The notes: a model not told the origin generated them from the sequence alone. Shown: positions 9,440-21,214, counted from the first letter of the stretch. The stretch is DNA of 64,000 bases from Leguminivora glycinivorella (GCF_023078275.1 NC_062983.1:55001-119000), one strand, 5' to 3'. Translations and numbers: made by a program.

Positions 9440-12400
9440 ATGCATCATTCGTGCGTTCTAGCACTCGCACTATGTGGTCTGCGTAAGTTCAAAAACTAAA
9501 ACCAGAATACTGAAAATTGTGTAGGTGTCAACGATAACTGAACATGAAATACACTTCCCGAAAATGTAATTTCAATGTAAATGAATAAAAAGGTTTAGAC
9601 GAGAAACGAAACTTTAAGAAAGGTTCGTGTTGGTTTCAGCGGACACAAGATCCAAGCCGCAGGAGAATTATGATTTCGGCCAGTTGTCCACACAGTCCAC
9701 AACGTGAGTCATAGTCCCGACGACTTCCCCACTGAAGCATCCACTCAACACAACCGTGTCTATCTATCAGCAAAGTCAATAATAAAATGTCACATTAAGG
9801 TCACTTTAAATAATGGTAATGGTGGTGGTGGTATGGTGGTGGTGGTGGTGGTGGTGGTGGCTTTAGGTAATGTCACTTTTAAAGAAAATCTTAGTTTAAA
9901 TTTACACTGTAATGTGACGTTCTCAATGTTAGCCCCATGCTTGCCCTAAGTGCGTTTTCACATTCTCCGAGCCGATATCGAATCGGATAATGTAAAACAT
10001 CCTAAGAATACCAACTCTAGCCTAATAGCCTACTCCAGGCAACAGTCTGTACGTAGAGGCATATGGTCTGTACGGGTAGACATATAGTGGAGTAGGTGTG
10101 TTGTTGCAGGACGAAGGTGTTCTACGCGCCGGACCCGGGCCTGGACCCGTACTGGGTGGGCGGCGAGTGGGTGTTCGCCTCCACCACCAACACGCCGCCC
10201 GAGTCCACGCTCTCCGAGGTGGTGCCGGTGGACGCCAACTCGCGCATCCTCGTCTGCGGCCGCGTCTGCCCCTGGACCTACAAGAAGTGCGTATATACCC
10301 GCGAGGCCGCGACCCGACACCACCGGGACCTTCTGACCTCACTGTCTCTGTATCTCCAGTTGAATCACTGTTGAATTTGTGTGTAACAATATTTTTTAAA
10401 CCGTATACCTATCATGCATCTTGATTTGTATCTTGACTATGCATCTGTTCGTAGTAGTGTTGAGTTCCTCACTCGTGAGGCACCTCATTTGTACCACTCA
10501 TATTGTTAATTTGTCGCAGTACTTCACACGGCAAAAATGTATTGCATCACACTTCAACTCACCGCACCTCATTTTACTCGCTTGTGACAGTCGCAACACA
10601 AACACCTCACGCCTCACAAAGCATTCACGTACTTCAAATGTCACAAAAACGTCAAAACTCATCATCCACACGCGCGCCTCGCGGCCCTCAAATACTCGCT
10701 CGCAACAGTAGCAACACAAACACCTCATTCCTCACAGATCATGCACATACTTCAAATGTCACAAAACGTCAAAAACTCATCATCCACTCGCGCGCCTCGC
10801 GGCAGACGCGGCCCTCAAACTCCGTCGCGAGAGTCGACACCTCAAATGAAGTGATCAACCACACGTTCAGTTATCGAACTACAGACCTTATGGCCGGGAC
10901 AAAAGGTCCACCGATAAAATAAAATGTATCGTTTGACTCGTTTGTACCGGAAATCGCTTTGTACCGGAAAGACAGAAGAGGCACTGTGACAACAACACTT
11001 CAAAAATCCTTTCAAAGTGAAACAGATAGTTACGTTTACCATAAGAGGGAGTGAGACAGACACACGCGGGCTTCAAATTTGCCTCACCAAAAATACGTTA
11101 CACATGACTCGAAAGAAAACAATCTTATGCGCCGCAAGTTTTCATACATTTTACGCCTTTTTGATCCCAGGATAGTTAACTTGCTCGCAAAAATCGCGCG
11201 AAAAATCAGACGATTTCGCGTGAACCACATCTTTTGTCTCTGTCGCATTTGTGAAGTCATGAATAAATGCAGCTGAGATGCAAAATGTTGTTTTTCGCGG
11301 CAGGTCTTCATTTTTGAATTTTTTGATAGCTATTATTGTGCTAACACATTGACCAGTATAACGTGATCTACCGCAGCAATAGAGTTTGTATGGCTATTGT
11401 TATGTGTAATCAGGGAGCTCTCTTAGACTGGACGTTGAAATGGTAACTCAAGTGTTTTGAATATTCGGAATACCAAGCATACCAATACAGAGGGCCAACC
11501 ACTGAGAAGATGCGTTTACGAAGCTTGCTTAAAAACAATTACAAGATTACTGACCGAAATATAATATAAATTATGTGAAGCATGGTAGTTTAATTAAGTA
11601 TTTAATCAGTAATAGAAAGAATAATTCATTTCTTAATTCAATAGAATGATAAATAAATCCGACACGAAACGTAATTCACAGGCGGTTGACGTTGACAGTA
11701 ATGACAGTTTACAGAAGAAAAGTTAGTTTGTGTTTGTACGTACTTAGTTGCATTAGCAATATTTGCATAAAGTTTAGTTTTGTCCTACAGTGATAATACT
11801 AATAAATGAGCCAAAATGTCTAATGGTGACAACTTTTACACAATCAAATATACCTGTGATTCTGCCTTAGTGTCATTTGTGTGCAAAAAAATAGTGAAAC
11901 TGAACTGAAAAGACTTACCGGCGTCGCGAATGTTGATGGTGTTTTTAATTACTATCATATTGCTTTTAAAACACATGGAGTGGTAGGTTTGTTATTTTTA
12001 TGTAAAAGTGGTACTAATTATAAAACAATACGAACTTTAGTTTGTTTTAAAACATGCAGTTTTATGGTAACTATGTTAATCAAAGTATGTTATTATTAAG
12101 CTGTTAATAATATGAAACCACTGTAATTTGTAGCAGTAATTTAAATGGAACAAACTGTAAATAATATTATTCAATGGCAAAATTAGACCCAGTTCCATAA
12201 AAACATCAAATTAAGTTGTTATGCAGGCCTCTATGACAGTCCTTGAAATATTTTTTAATTTTATCTATTTTCTCTTGTTAAATGTTCAAGTACTCATTAT
12301 GACTAATGAAATTTAGTATGTATAAAGGATATTTACCTAGTACACAACTACACATACTAGTTTTTGTTGCCGATGGATTTTGTCAAACAGCCGATGCTAG

Positions 12401-14337
12401 AAATTATATGTATATACAGATCAGTACCTCACCTCATTTGAAGTAAGACATTGTAACACCTCATTTTTGGAAATGAGGTACTCATACAAACTCATTTGAA
12501 ATTGATGTCCTACCCATCACTAGTTCGTAGAGAGTGTTCGGCCGGCGCGGCGCGCGGCGGCAACGATTAGTTTGTCTGGTTGCAGGCAGCAGGGCAAGGT
12601 GTGCGTGCACCGGCTGGACAATGCGTACGACCCGCACTACACGGCGTTCGACGAGAACTACCAGAAGGTGCAGGGGCTCATCGACTGGCGGCTCGGCGGG
12701 CTGCTCGACCGCAACCACGACTACCTGCGCACCTTCCCCTCGCTCTGCCACTTCCTCGACGCGCAGTGCCGCGAGCAGGTGGCGCACGGGAGCGGTGCGT
12801 ATCCTTCCTGTATCTGTGCCCACCTGCCCATCGCCACGTGCAACCTAAGTAACCTATTGACAATACTCGTACCACTCAATCACAATGTCAGGCTTATCAT
12901 TTATTAATTATTTTATGTGATGGTAGATAGATCCCAATAGAGCGTGGCACAAGCAGTAAACTCGGCACAAGGCCTTATACAAAAACAACAACAACAGGTT
13001 GCTGGTGAATATTTCTGATTAAGTACTACGAGATATGGTGCAAGGACGGCGGCGTGTCCGGCCGACAGATGTGGAGCGCACCGGCACCGTCGGACGCGGA
13101 CGGGGACGCGGACGCTGCGAGTCTTGTGAGACAGCGGTAGTGCATGAGAGCGTGCGTGTGTTGCAGCGTACGCGTTCCTGCACATGGGCGAGTGCCTGCA
13201 AGACGCGGACGCCTTCCCGAACCTGATGGGCGGCAAGTTCGTGGTGGACCGCAAGCGCAAGCACGTCCAGCGCTACAACGACGACGTCGACACGCCAGGT
13301 TCGTTCGTATCATCCTCATATGCACACACTGCAGCCACTGCAGCCACTGCAGGCAGGCATACAGCAGATCCGCTCACCATTACACACTAAATCCATACTA
13401 ATCTAATGTTATAAATGGGAAAGTGTGTGTGTCTGTTTGTATGACCGTCTTTCATGGCAAAGCGGAGCGACGAATTGACGTGATTTTTTTAAGTGGAGAT
13501 AGTTGAAGGGATGGAGAGTGATAGGCTAGGTACTTGTTGTCTCTTTCGGATGCGAGCGGAGCCGCGGGAAAAGTTAGTAATTAATAAAACAGACCACGAA
13601 CGTGTCGGACAACACTTAGTGTAGGGTTCCACCGTAGTTTCCCGTCCGTCACAATAAGAGGGACGTTAGAGTGAAAAACATTCGACAATTTAATAACTCA
13701 TACCCGTCCCGACTCCGACAATCTTAACAGCGCGAAGTAGACCAAAGCACAGCGACATCTCTCGGGTAATCGGGTTACCTACTGATTTATACTAATATAG
13801 GTTTACGGTAGTAATTTTGAATTTAATAATTCTATTTAAAAGAAAATGCGTTCAAGATAATTAAAAATGCTTGCATTACGGTCGAATTACAAACAGGTCA
13901 GAAATTATTTTGTAGAACGTTTCAAAAACTGTTCAACCCATCAAGTTCAATAGTACATTGTGCAACAAGGGGAGAAAGTTGAATATTACTAACGAGAGTA
14001 AGTTTACTCGAGTTAGTGATATTCAGCATACTCCCCCCCGAGTTACACACAATGTTTTTCATTACACTCGCAATGTAAAAAATATGTAAATAGATGTAAA
14101 AAAAGTTAAGTAAGTTACAAGAAATTTAATTATTCCCTTGGGAGAACGATTTTTCTATAACTCACGCTCCGCCTGCGTGCAATAGCACATTTAAAGTGCG
14201 GATGTGATGAATAATAATTTTATTATAATGTCTTATATTGTGTTCCAGGTAAACTACCCACCGAGTTACGGTTTGTAATTATCATTATTCTGGGCTCGAA
14301 AGATATATTTTCGAAAAAAAGAATACTTACCAATTAA
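9440..14337 (+). CDS. Secreted Kazal-like cysteine protein, six-exon model
   Basis: Exons: 9440-9482, 9640-9703, 10110-10286, 12586-12794, 13167-13298 and, less surely, 14249-14337, about 237 codons in all. All junctions have GT/AG ends and keep frame. The start MHHSCVLALALCGL looks like a secretion signal. The mature part contains VCGRVCPWTYK, KVCVHRLDNAYD, TFPSLCHFLDAQC and YAFLHMGEC. The order C-x3-CP-x2-Y ... VC ... LC-x6-C ... GEC recalls a Kazal inhibitor fold, but the loop between the third and fourth cysteines is far too long (about 55 residues). I therefore infer an extracellular protein with a divergent Kazal-like domain and do not name it. Exons 3-5 are very GC-rich beside AT-rich introns. 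Intron 3 (10287-12585) carries repeats. The last exon is chosen only on phase and acceptor (TTGTGTTCCAG), and its tail is not distinctive. Confidence 0.65.
9813..9861 (+). repeat. (GGT)n microsatellite in intron
   Basis: An imperfect GGT/ATGGTGGT run in the intron after exon 2 of the Kazal-like gene. It creates a glycine/valine run in one frame but no gene. Confidence 0.85.
9948..10000. mobile_element. Internally deleted copy of the GTGCGTTTTCACATT mini-MITE
   Basis: It begins AGTGCGTTTTCACATT, and the complement TCGGATAATGT follows 25 bases later. It matches the ends of the copies at 32.6, 41.1 and 62.5 kb but lacks their middle. Confidence 0.6.
10593..10815. repeat. 118-bp tandem duplication
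   Basis: The segment beginning GCAACACAAACACCTCA at 10593 recurs at 10711 with about 90 percent identity. The surrounding CACCTCATTT motifs also occur at 12425-12490 in the same intron. Confidence 0.8.
13387..13595 (+). repeat. Common lepidopteran interspersed repeat
   Basis: Begins at CTAATCTAATGTTATAAATG and runs through AAGTGTGTGTGTCTG, ACGAATTGACGTGATTTTTT and GGATGGAGAGTGATAGGC to the GAGCGGAGCCGCGGG tail. I recognise this layout from many lepidopteran sequences. The class (Helitron-like or LINE 3' end) is not decided. It lies in the last intron of the Kazal-like gene. Confidence 0.5.
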
Positions 14338-15826
14338 AAGTGGCAACACTTACTGTCGTCCCTTTCGAATAGTCATGTGAGAAAACGGGACGACACTACA
14401 ATGTTGCCACTTACAAATAGTGCGAACAGGACGGCCTGATGTTTTATCGCTTATCGCGCGACCATGCTATCGGTGCAGGTAAGTGATCGTCGGAATGTGA
14501 GTTGTAAAGTTACGTTACGAGCAAACATTTAGTAAATACCTACTCGTACAATACTTATTCAATATCGTCACCAGTTACGTCACAGTTGTGAATACCTAAT
14601 ATAATAGCAAACTAGTTAAGATCGTGTATCTTTATGTTTATACATTATATACCTGTTCCTGTTACTACCTGTAATAACTAATTAAGAGGAAGTGTAGTGT
14701 GATTGTAAGTTAATATAAGTACTAAGTGAACTCTAGAAATATAAGTTACTACTAGAACAACTCTTGTGATTTACATTAGTATGGGAACGGCGCGCTAGCG
14801 TCGTGTCGGCGCGGCGGCTGGCTCATATAACTCGCGGGTGGATGCTGATACGCGTCATCCCTCATGCGTTGTGCAATAACATGTCAACTCAAACACGTAA
14901 CGATTCAAGTTGACAGTGTATTGCAGAATGCACGAGGGAGTTGTGGAATAGCAGATTATTGCGTCGCGTATGCAGCTGTCAGCTCGCTCCTCCAGTCGAG
15001 GTGACGTACTAGATTGTTTCTTCCTCTCAAAACTTTAGACGAGCACAATAATACATCATTAATTAAAACATTCATCTGTGTTAAAAAATAATTACCTGAG
15101 ATTAACAAAGTGGAAGAAACGGTCGAGCACGTTTTGTGCGGAGGAATGACCACTCCTGTTGCCTCTTAATATCATAGTCAATAGTTCAATACGTCTAGTG
15201 ATTGTTAATTTAGTTAAGTACATATACAAAATGTTGAGAGTTGTCAATAAATGCTACTTTTAAATATTCCTCTTCTATTATTGCACCTAAACTCTACTTT
15301 ATTATAATTCGGGGGAGGGTGAGGGAAACCACGTCGTGTTCCGAAACAATATATTTAGTACGGATCCATAATACAAGAGGGCGCTCCCCGCGAGTGACCG
15401 CCGTCAACTAAACTAACTAACATGCCGGTCAGTGCCGTATACCAATAGAGACACCAGTGTCGAATCACCAATCTGACACTTATTTTTTATCTAATAAAAT
15501 AAGGACTGGAAACAACCGACAACACTGTAGTCACCGGTACTACTACAGGATTGCCGTATTAAGAAATCGATATATGTATACTCCGCCCGGCCAATCCATC
15601 AGTAGAAAAACCTGCAAAATACTGACATTCTACGGTAGGACAAACCTTTGTAGGTTACATTTTGTCACATCAAACTTAAAACGTAAATACCATATATATG
15701 TTTCCAAAATCGTGTCAGTGTTAACATTTGCTGATTTTTCTCGACTGGTAAAGATCACGTCGCAGTTTCGGAATGGCATCAGAGAACTATCTATCGTCAT
15801 ATTAGGAGGCAGATATGGTAGCTCGG
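14338..15826. other. Intergenic repeats between the convergent Kazal-like and MIA40 genes
   Basis: 14338-14412 is a small foldback element (AAGTGGCAACA ... TGTTGCCACTT) directly after the proposed last exon. 14790-15390 has a TATA-like CATATAAC, an AATAAA at about 15248 and a purine-rich GGGGGAGGGTGAGGG. It could be a solo LTR or leader, but no flanking duplication was established. No gene seen. Confidence 0.35.
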
Positions 15827-18466
15827 CTAGGGCTTGGCGAGCTGCGTGTCCCGCGGCAGGTCAGCACCCGGCGCGGCGACGGCCAGCTCCCCCGCCCCCG
15901 CTCCCGGCAGCTCCCCCGCCCCCCCCGCCTCCTCCTCCTCCTCGTCGCGGCCGTACAGCTCGGGGTAGCCGGCCATGCACGCCTGCATCTCGCTGAACTT
16001 CTCGTAGCAGTCGCTGCCCTTCGGCTCCGCCTCGCTGCGATACACACACTTGCTTTATGACTGCTGCACGTGACTATCAGAACACGATAACACTGAACGA
16101 AAACCGTAACATAATATCTTCATCGCATTTTCTCAGGACGTCTGTATGTTGTACAGTATGTTTTTAACACAGACCAACCCCTATAGACATCCATTACAAG
16201 ACGACTCGCGGTCGCCAGCCTTCCTAGTATTTGCACTGATATAAGCGCGGGCGCTCGCCGTGCCCGATCAGTATCGACCAAGTAACAGACCCGAAAGCAG
16301 CGCGTGTTTTTCGCACTAAAAAATTGGAAAAGGGTATTTTGATGCCTTAAAGATGTCCTCCTGTAGTGTGAAATGGTGTGGAAAGGTAACAAGAAGCTAA
16401 AATTTAAAAACAGACGGCATTACATTCCACAAATAAGTCATATTTATAATTTATTCAGAGCCGGCATAGGTCAACTTACATTGGCCACTTACGCGTCAAT
16501 AGAGGGACAGTCATACTTCTGTCCCTTTTCATCTGGCGCGACTGCCCGCCGTCCTTGAAACGGCCAATCACAGCGCGCTTAACACATTCCCCGCCCGCTC
16601 CTCGCACCCCAAACACTGGTGACTCGTATCGCGAACAAAATATACAAGATTTCTACTCTATAGGAGGTTCTCTGTGGTTTTTAATTTGTTACTTTTGGCG
16701 CATTCTAAAATTAGCTGATATCGACACGTTCTTCATGCGTTTTTGAGAAACGATGACACAATATTATAAATTACGTTGAATTACATCTTGGAAAAGCGTG
16801 GAGAAGAAAAGCGTGAACAGTTTCAGTGGCGTAAAAACTCTAAAATGACAATAGTATAGCCGAAGATGCATGATGGTTTGCAGTAGCCAGTGATGAGACT
16901 AATAAGATCAAATCTCAAGGTACAGGGGTAGTTTTACACTATTAATAACAATAAGAACGCGGTCTATCGCGCACGATTAGCTTTTACACGCTTTCAAAAA
17001 CTTCGACGCACGCGCGAAAGAACGTGAACGTTAAATACTAACGACACGCAATCGCGCGCGATTGCGCGCACAGGCTTAACCGCACGCGATCCTATACGCT
17101 ACACGCGATAGAGCGACTGTGTAAAGGCGGCTGTTGTACTAACGTAGGTAACGTATGCGGAATGAAATCTGGACAAAGTTTTCATACCGTACAGAGTAAG
17201 TAAATAAATAAACTAAAATAAACTAAAACTAAAACAGAGTAAGTAAATAAATAAATAAGTCATTTAAACTGGTAAGTTTCATGAGTATTGGATTTCTTTT
17301 CTCGAAATTATGGTCAATCGAGAAGAACGACCTAGCGAAACTGTTTGTAATTTCTACATACCAATTTTCTGTAACCGAATGCAAAGCCCGTGGAAAGTTT
17401 TGTAGGAAGGGTTAGAAGCTAACAATCAATAATTTATAATATTGTTGCGTCTTTTTTCTTTACAAAACTACCGCAACACAGCGTGGTTTAAGAAAACATT
17501 ACAGCATCGGCAAGTTTTCTGGGAGAGATTTGATTAAAAGAAATGTCGGCCCCCTAAGGCACAAAATCTTACAGAGAGCTCGAGACAACATTCGAATGGG
17601 GCAGCGAAAGTGATAAAAAAATATCTTGAAGACACGAGTATCGATACACATTCAAAAAAAGTTAAGCCTATAGTCTTCAAAAATAAAATAAAAAACTTTG
17701 AAAATGCTGCTATGCCGTTAAGTCAAAAAATGTAAGAAACAGCTGTTTTTGCATTTCTGGGTTTATGCATATGACTAATAAATATGAATATGTCGATTAA
17801 ATGGAATTTCATGACAAGAAAACTATTATTTTGAGAACACTAATGATCCTACGGACAAGAATGTGAAAAATGTCGAGCATATGGAGCTTCTTTAAAAAGT
17901 TATCATATGGAAGATAAATTTGGACCTTAAAAAACGCTTCAAAGTTCTGTTAGAAGCCTCACATTGGAGAAAACTAACTCTTTTATTTATCGTTATATAC
18001 ATAATTAAAATCATGAAAGATATCAAAAACAAACTATGCTATATTAATTTTATAAGACATTGAATTTTGTCCAGATTTCATTCCGCATACGTTAAAATAT
18101 ACATTTTCTAAATTATTACACAAAAAATATATTAGTTTTAAATAACATACAAACAAATACCAAAAATGTTGATCGTTAGTCTAGTCTCTAAATATGAATC
18201 ATTAAGCTCATAAATAAAGTATGTGTAGTGTATCACCTGTAGTGGAAGCAGGAGAAGGCCTCGCGGAAGGGCATGGCGCAGGGCCCGGTGGCCATGCCGC
18301 CGAGGCACGGGCAGCCCCAGTTGATGGAGCCGTCCGGCAGGATGAGGCCGGCCGCCGGCGCCGGCTCCGGCAGCGTCACGCGCGCCGGCGCGCTCAGCGC
18401 CTCGCGCGACGCCACCACCACCACGTCCTTGCCGCCCGGCCCGCACGACACCCGCGACACCGACAT
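15827..18466 (-). CDS. CHCHD4: Mitochondrial intermembrane-space import and assembly protein 40 (CHCHD4/MIA40)
   Basis: Two coding exons, 18466-18237 and 16034-15827 (145 residues; human CHCHD4 has 142). MIA40 oxidises imported small cysteine proteins in the mitochondrial intermembrane space and passes the electrons to ALR. The redox CPC is present in [10 protein letters not shown]. It is followed by twin CX9C motifs: [11 protein letters not shown] at the end of exon 1 and [11 protein letters not shown] in exon 2, then the family's acidic tail (YGRDEEEEE). The intron falls between the two CX9C helices. Junctions are TACAG|GTGATA and TCGCAG|CGAGG. The ATG at 18466 gives the expected N-terminus. 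An acceptor-like TTTGTGTTCCAG at 18489-18478 indicates an upstream untranslated exon. RPP14 ends only about 140 bp upstream on the same strand. The intron contains a THAP-type mobile fragment and a TA-flanked transposon remnant. Confidence 0.95.
16180..16673 (+). mobile_element. 494-bp P/THAP-type non-autonomous element, copy 1
   Basis: About 98 percent identical over its full 494 bases to 57181-57674. It carries TATAAG (16240-16245) 30 bases before the A of an insect initiator TCAGT (16268-16272). A two-codon upstream frame ATGCCTTAA (16342) follows, and then ATG 16353. The frame reads [15 protein letters not shown] and is then stopped. After that stop come codons for DGITFHK, the first half of a THAP zinc domain (C-x4-C and the FH that precedes the usual intron). 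Its outer ends share an imperfect CCTATAGA inverted repeat. No target duplication was found. It sits inside the MIA40 intron on the opposite strand. Confidence 0.7.
17151..18092. mobile_element. TA-flanked transposon remnant with 25-bp terminal inverted repeats
   Basis: Ends ACGTATGCGGAATGAAATCT and its complement at 18073-18092, flanked by TA on both sides. This fits the Tc1/mariner insertion style. Inside, an interrupted plus-strand reading near 17460-17610 gives [20 protein letters not shown]. This resembles the helix-turn-helix start of mariner-like transposases (DUF4817 type), with stops on both sides. Decayed; in the MIA40 intron. Confidence 0.6.
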
Positions 18467-18477
18467 CACCAGTGCGT

Positions 18478-18583
18478 CTGGAACACAAACAATCACTCAT
18501 TCAAACACTTTCTGACCGTGCACTTTCAAATCTAATAAACCAAAGCGATGAGACGAGGATGGTAAAATATGCGGCATGTGTAC
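18478..18583 (-). other. Possible intron between RPP14 and MIA40 reading frames
   Basis: On the minus strand a donor-like CAG|GTACAC (18584/18583) lies 24 bases after the RPP14 stop. An acceptor TTTGTGTTCCAG ends at 18478, 12 bases before the MIA40 ATG. Between the two genes there is no AATAAA or ATTAAA. This suggests one transcript carrying both frames, with a 106-base spacer intron. Confidence 0.4.
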
Positions 18584-18607
18584 CTGTATAGTTGTATGTG
18601 TATGGTA

Positions 18608-19589
18608 TTAGAGGAGCGCCTGCAGCGAGGCGGCCTGGCGCGCGACGCGCAGCGCGGGCGCGGCCAGCAGCAGCGCGGCGCGCGCGCGGACCAGCTGCCG
18701 GGCGGGGACCCGCACTAACGCTCGCCCTCCTGCACAACAAACATCACAAACCACCCTATACCACTATTTAACAACACTAGGCTAAGCTGTTACATTTTTT
18801 ACACATTATGATTTCTAACACAAATACAGCCAGTGACGTTACCTGTGTGTGAGGGCTGCACGGTCAGCACGTCGAGAGGCAGCACCGAGCCACACTCTCC
18901 GAACACCTCTCCGCAGGCCGCCTGGATACTCTGTCGCACCTCAATAGGCTCAACCTTAACTCCAATCCTAAATACATACACAATTTTGTTACTAATATTG
19001 TTATGTTGGTACAATGTCCAGTTTAGACCAGCGCGCTTAGCACACTAGTGTGATATAGGCTATCACATTGGTGTGTGCTTTTCGCACTAGTGTGCAAAGC
19101 CCGCATCACTATTTTCTAATTTAGATTATTAAATCTAAAATAGTGCTGTGGCTGCACATAAAACTTTTAATGTATAAACACAATTTAATGAACTTCTCTC
19201 ATACAAACATTACTTATTTTGTTTTGATAATATGTACTACATTTTACCCAGAGACAATAGATTCAATTGTAATTTGTATTTAAGTCTTAAAATATAATAA
19301 AATTAGGATATCAGGATATCGCCAGCATAATAATAAGACTAGCAATCTTTGTTCTATTGCACAATGTTTACACTATCAGTGACTATCTAATAGATTTGTA
19401 ACAGACAGAAACACAACATGAGTAAACACGGATTGTAACAACATAATGTTTGCTTTCGAGAACCACTACCGGTTCTTCAAAGGGAAGTTTCCTCGCGGCC
19501 AAGAAAGAAACTCGACAACCAATTCGGCCGTCATTCGGCCGCCGGTGTACTCACACGTCAATTTGCAGGTAGAAGTAGCGCTCACTCAT
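18608..19589 (-). CDS. RPP14: Ribonuclease P/MRP protein subunit p14 (RPP14-like)
   Basis: Three exons, 19589-19555, 18967-18843 and 18729-18608, give 93 residues (human RPP14 has 124). It is a nuclear protein subunit of the RNase P and MRP ribonucleoproteins that mature tRNA and rRNA precursors. The start MSERYFYLQIDV matches the family's early beta strand. The middle, AACGEVFGECGSVLPLDVLT, matches the human core around LFGEVDAALPLDILT. Junctions GACGT|GTGAGT, TTTAG|GATTGG, CACAG|GTAACG and TGCAG|GAGGG keep frame. The C-terminal exon is unusually rich in Arg, Ala and Leu and about 80 percent GC. It is shorter than in vertebrates. It lies directly upstream of MIA40 on the same strand. Confidence 0.8.
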
Positions 19590-20930
19590 TCGAAACTCGA
19601 AGGTCGCTCCACTGCACTTGCAGTATGATATTTCCACAAAAAGCTGTTAAATATTCACTCCAAAATTAAATATTCGATATCCGCACTGCACGTTTGCAGG
19701 TTATGATTACACAAATGTCATAGTGACATAATCTGACGTCTGCGTTTTGATTCTGCATGTATCAGATGCGTTCAGTTACAATATTTTATCTAAACATTTT
19801 CTTTTTTGTAAAAATAGACGGTCAACCAAATCTTGCCACAAAAAAACGACGCGACATTAAAATTTTCTATGGGAATTAAAGTTAAAACCTTCGCTACTAC
19901 ATTTTCAATCAATAAGCTTTGTACTTGTAGGTACCAAGTGTTCTCATTACGGTTGGACCTTGGTTGGACCCTACCCTACGCTAACTTCGGCGGTAGACAT
20001 GGAAGCACAGCACATCCATCACGCCGGATCAGTGCGTCACGCCTTCAGGCTGCGGGTTAATGACGGGCCTTCTCCTGCGATGTGACAAGACATGACGTCG
20101 CTCGTAGCAGATAATACCTAAGCAGACGCAACGGCTTAGATTAGAATTGCTTGAATGACGCGGCCGCGGATTTTGTGGTTTAGAATTACAGCTAACGATT
20201 TATAGTAAAGGATAAGGATAATTTTACAATCTGGAATCCATGTGACAATACATATAGATACTCCTAGCTACATAATGGCTAAAATTTTTATTGTTGATGT
20301 ATAATATTGCCGCGAAACTTACTACAGGCACGTATACATACTATACATAGTCTGGTGATCATTAGAAGACATTGATTTAGAAGTGAAAATACTTAATTGC
20401 AGACGTTTCTGCTTATGCTCTGTACAGCATTATGCTTTGATTGCTGTATACCTAGGTCCAAAATAGAAGTACAATTATACTGTATTACAGTAGGAAGGGT
20501 TGCCAACGGCACTTGTGCATAGTTTGTAGACTGCAGTTGTAGCGGCAACTCGAATAAAAGCCCCGAGTCGTTTATTTGCAACTTGCAGCCGCGCCGCCGC
20601 CCCTCGAGCACGTACCGCGGCGGGCGAGCGACAGCACCCTGTCCACCGGTCGTTGGCTAATTTGGCCCGCGGGGACTTCAGCCGGTCACCCCGCAATGTA
20701 TGCTGCCGCAGCGATAGGCTCGTAGCCAGCCTACCGCAGGCAGACTATTCGCAACTATGAGTGGAACGATTCTTCATCGCGTTTTAATTAAGGCAAAAGC
20801 GCCGCCGGCGAGGGGGTGCTTATTGATGCTCGAAATTTAATCAGTCTGCAGAGGAAATAGTTTATGAACGGGAGGAAAATCTGCCTTTGCGGAATATAAG
20901 AGGCGAGGACGTTTAATCTTTCATTCTGAC
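19590..20930. other. Upstream region of RPP14 and GC-rich block
   Basis: No gene seen. The RPP14/MIA40 promoter should lie just to the right of 19589. A CpG-rich stretch at 20575-20720 could be regulatory or the edge of another repeat. It contains no supported exon. Confidence 0.4.
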
Positions 20931-21048
20931 GACCGGTCTGGCTCAGTCGGTAGTGACCCTGCCTGCTAAGCCGCGGTCCTGGGTTCGAATCCCGGTAAGG
21001 GCATTTATTTGTGTGATGAGCACAGATATTTGTTCCTCAGTCATGGAT

Positions 21049-21214
21049 CATCACATCAGCCGAAAGACGTCCACTGCTGGACATAGGCCTCCCCCAAAGA
21101 TTGCCACAATGACCTGTCCTGCGCCACCCGCATCCAGCGGACTCCTGCGACCTTCACCAGGTCATCAGTCCACCTTGTTAGGGGCCTACCCGCGGTTCGC
21201 CTTCCGGTACGCGG
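21049..21214 (+). mobile_element. Short retroelement insertion inside the SINE, with 10-bp target duplication
   Basis: AGTCATGGAT occurs just before (21039-21048) and just after (21215-21224) this segment. The intact SINE has it once. The inserted piece begins CATCACATCAGCCGAAAGAC and contains ACTGCTGGACATAGGCCTCC, a sequence I know as frequent in lepidopteran DNA. Confidence 0.8.

Noticed and set aside
9440..14337. Integrin alpha N-terminus
   Set aside because: ILVCGRVC followed by KVCV suggested an integrin blade at first, but there is no FG-GAP motif and the cysteine order fits a Kazal-like pattern better.
20931..21003. tRNA gene
   Set aside because: The A and B boxes belong to a SINE head. 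No cloverleaf with a proper acceptor stem could be drawn by eye, and the same head occurs at 50.1 kb inside a SINE.
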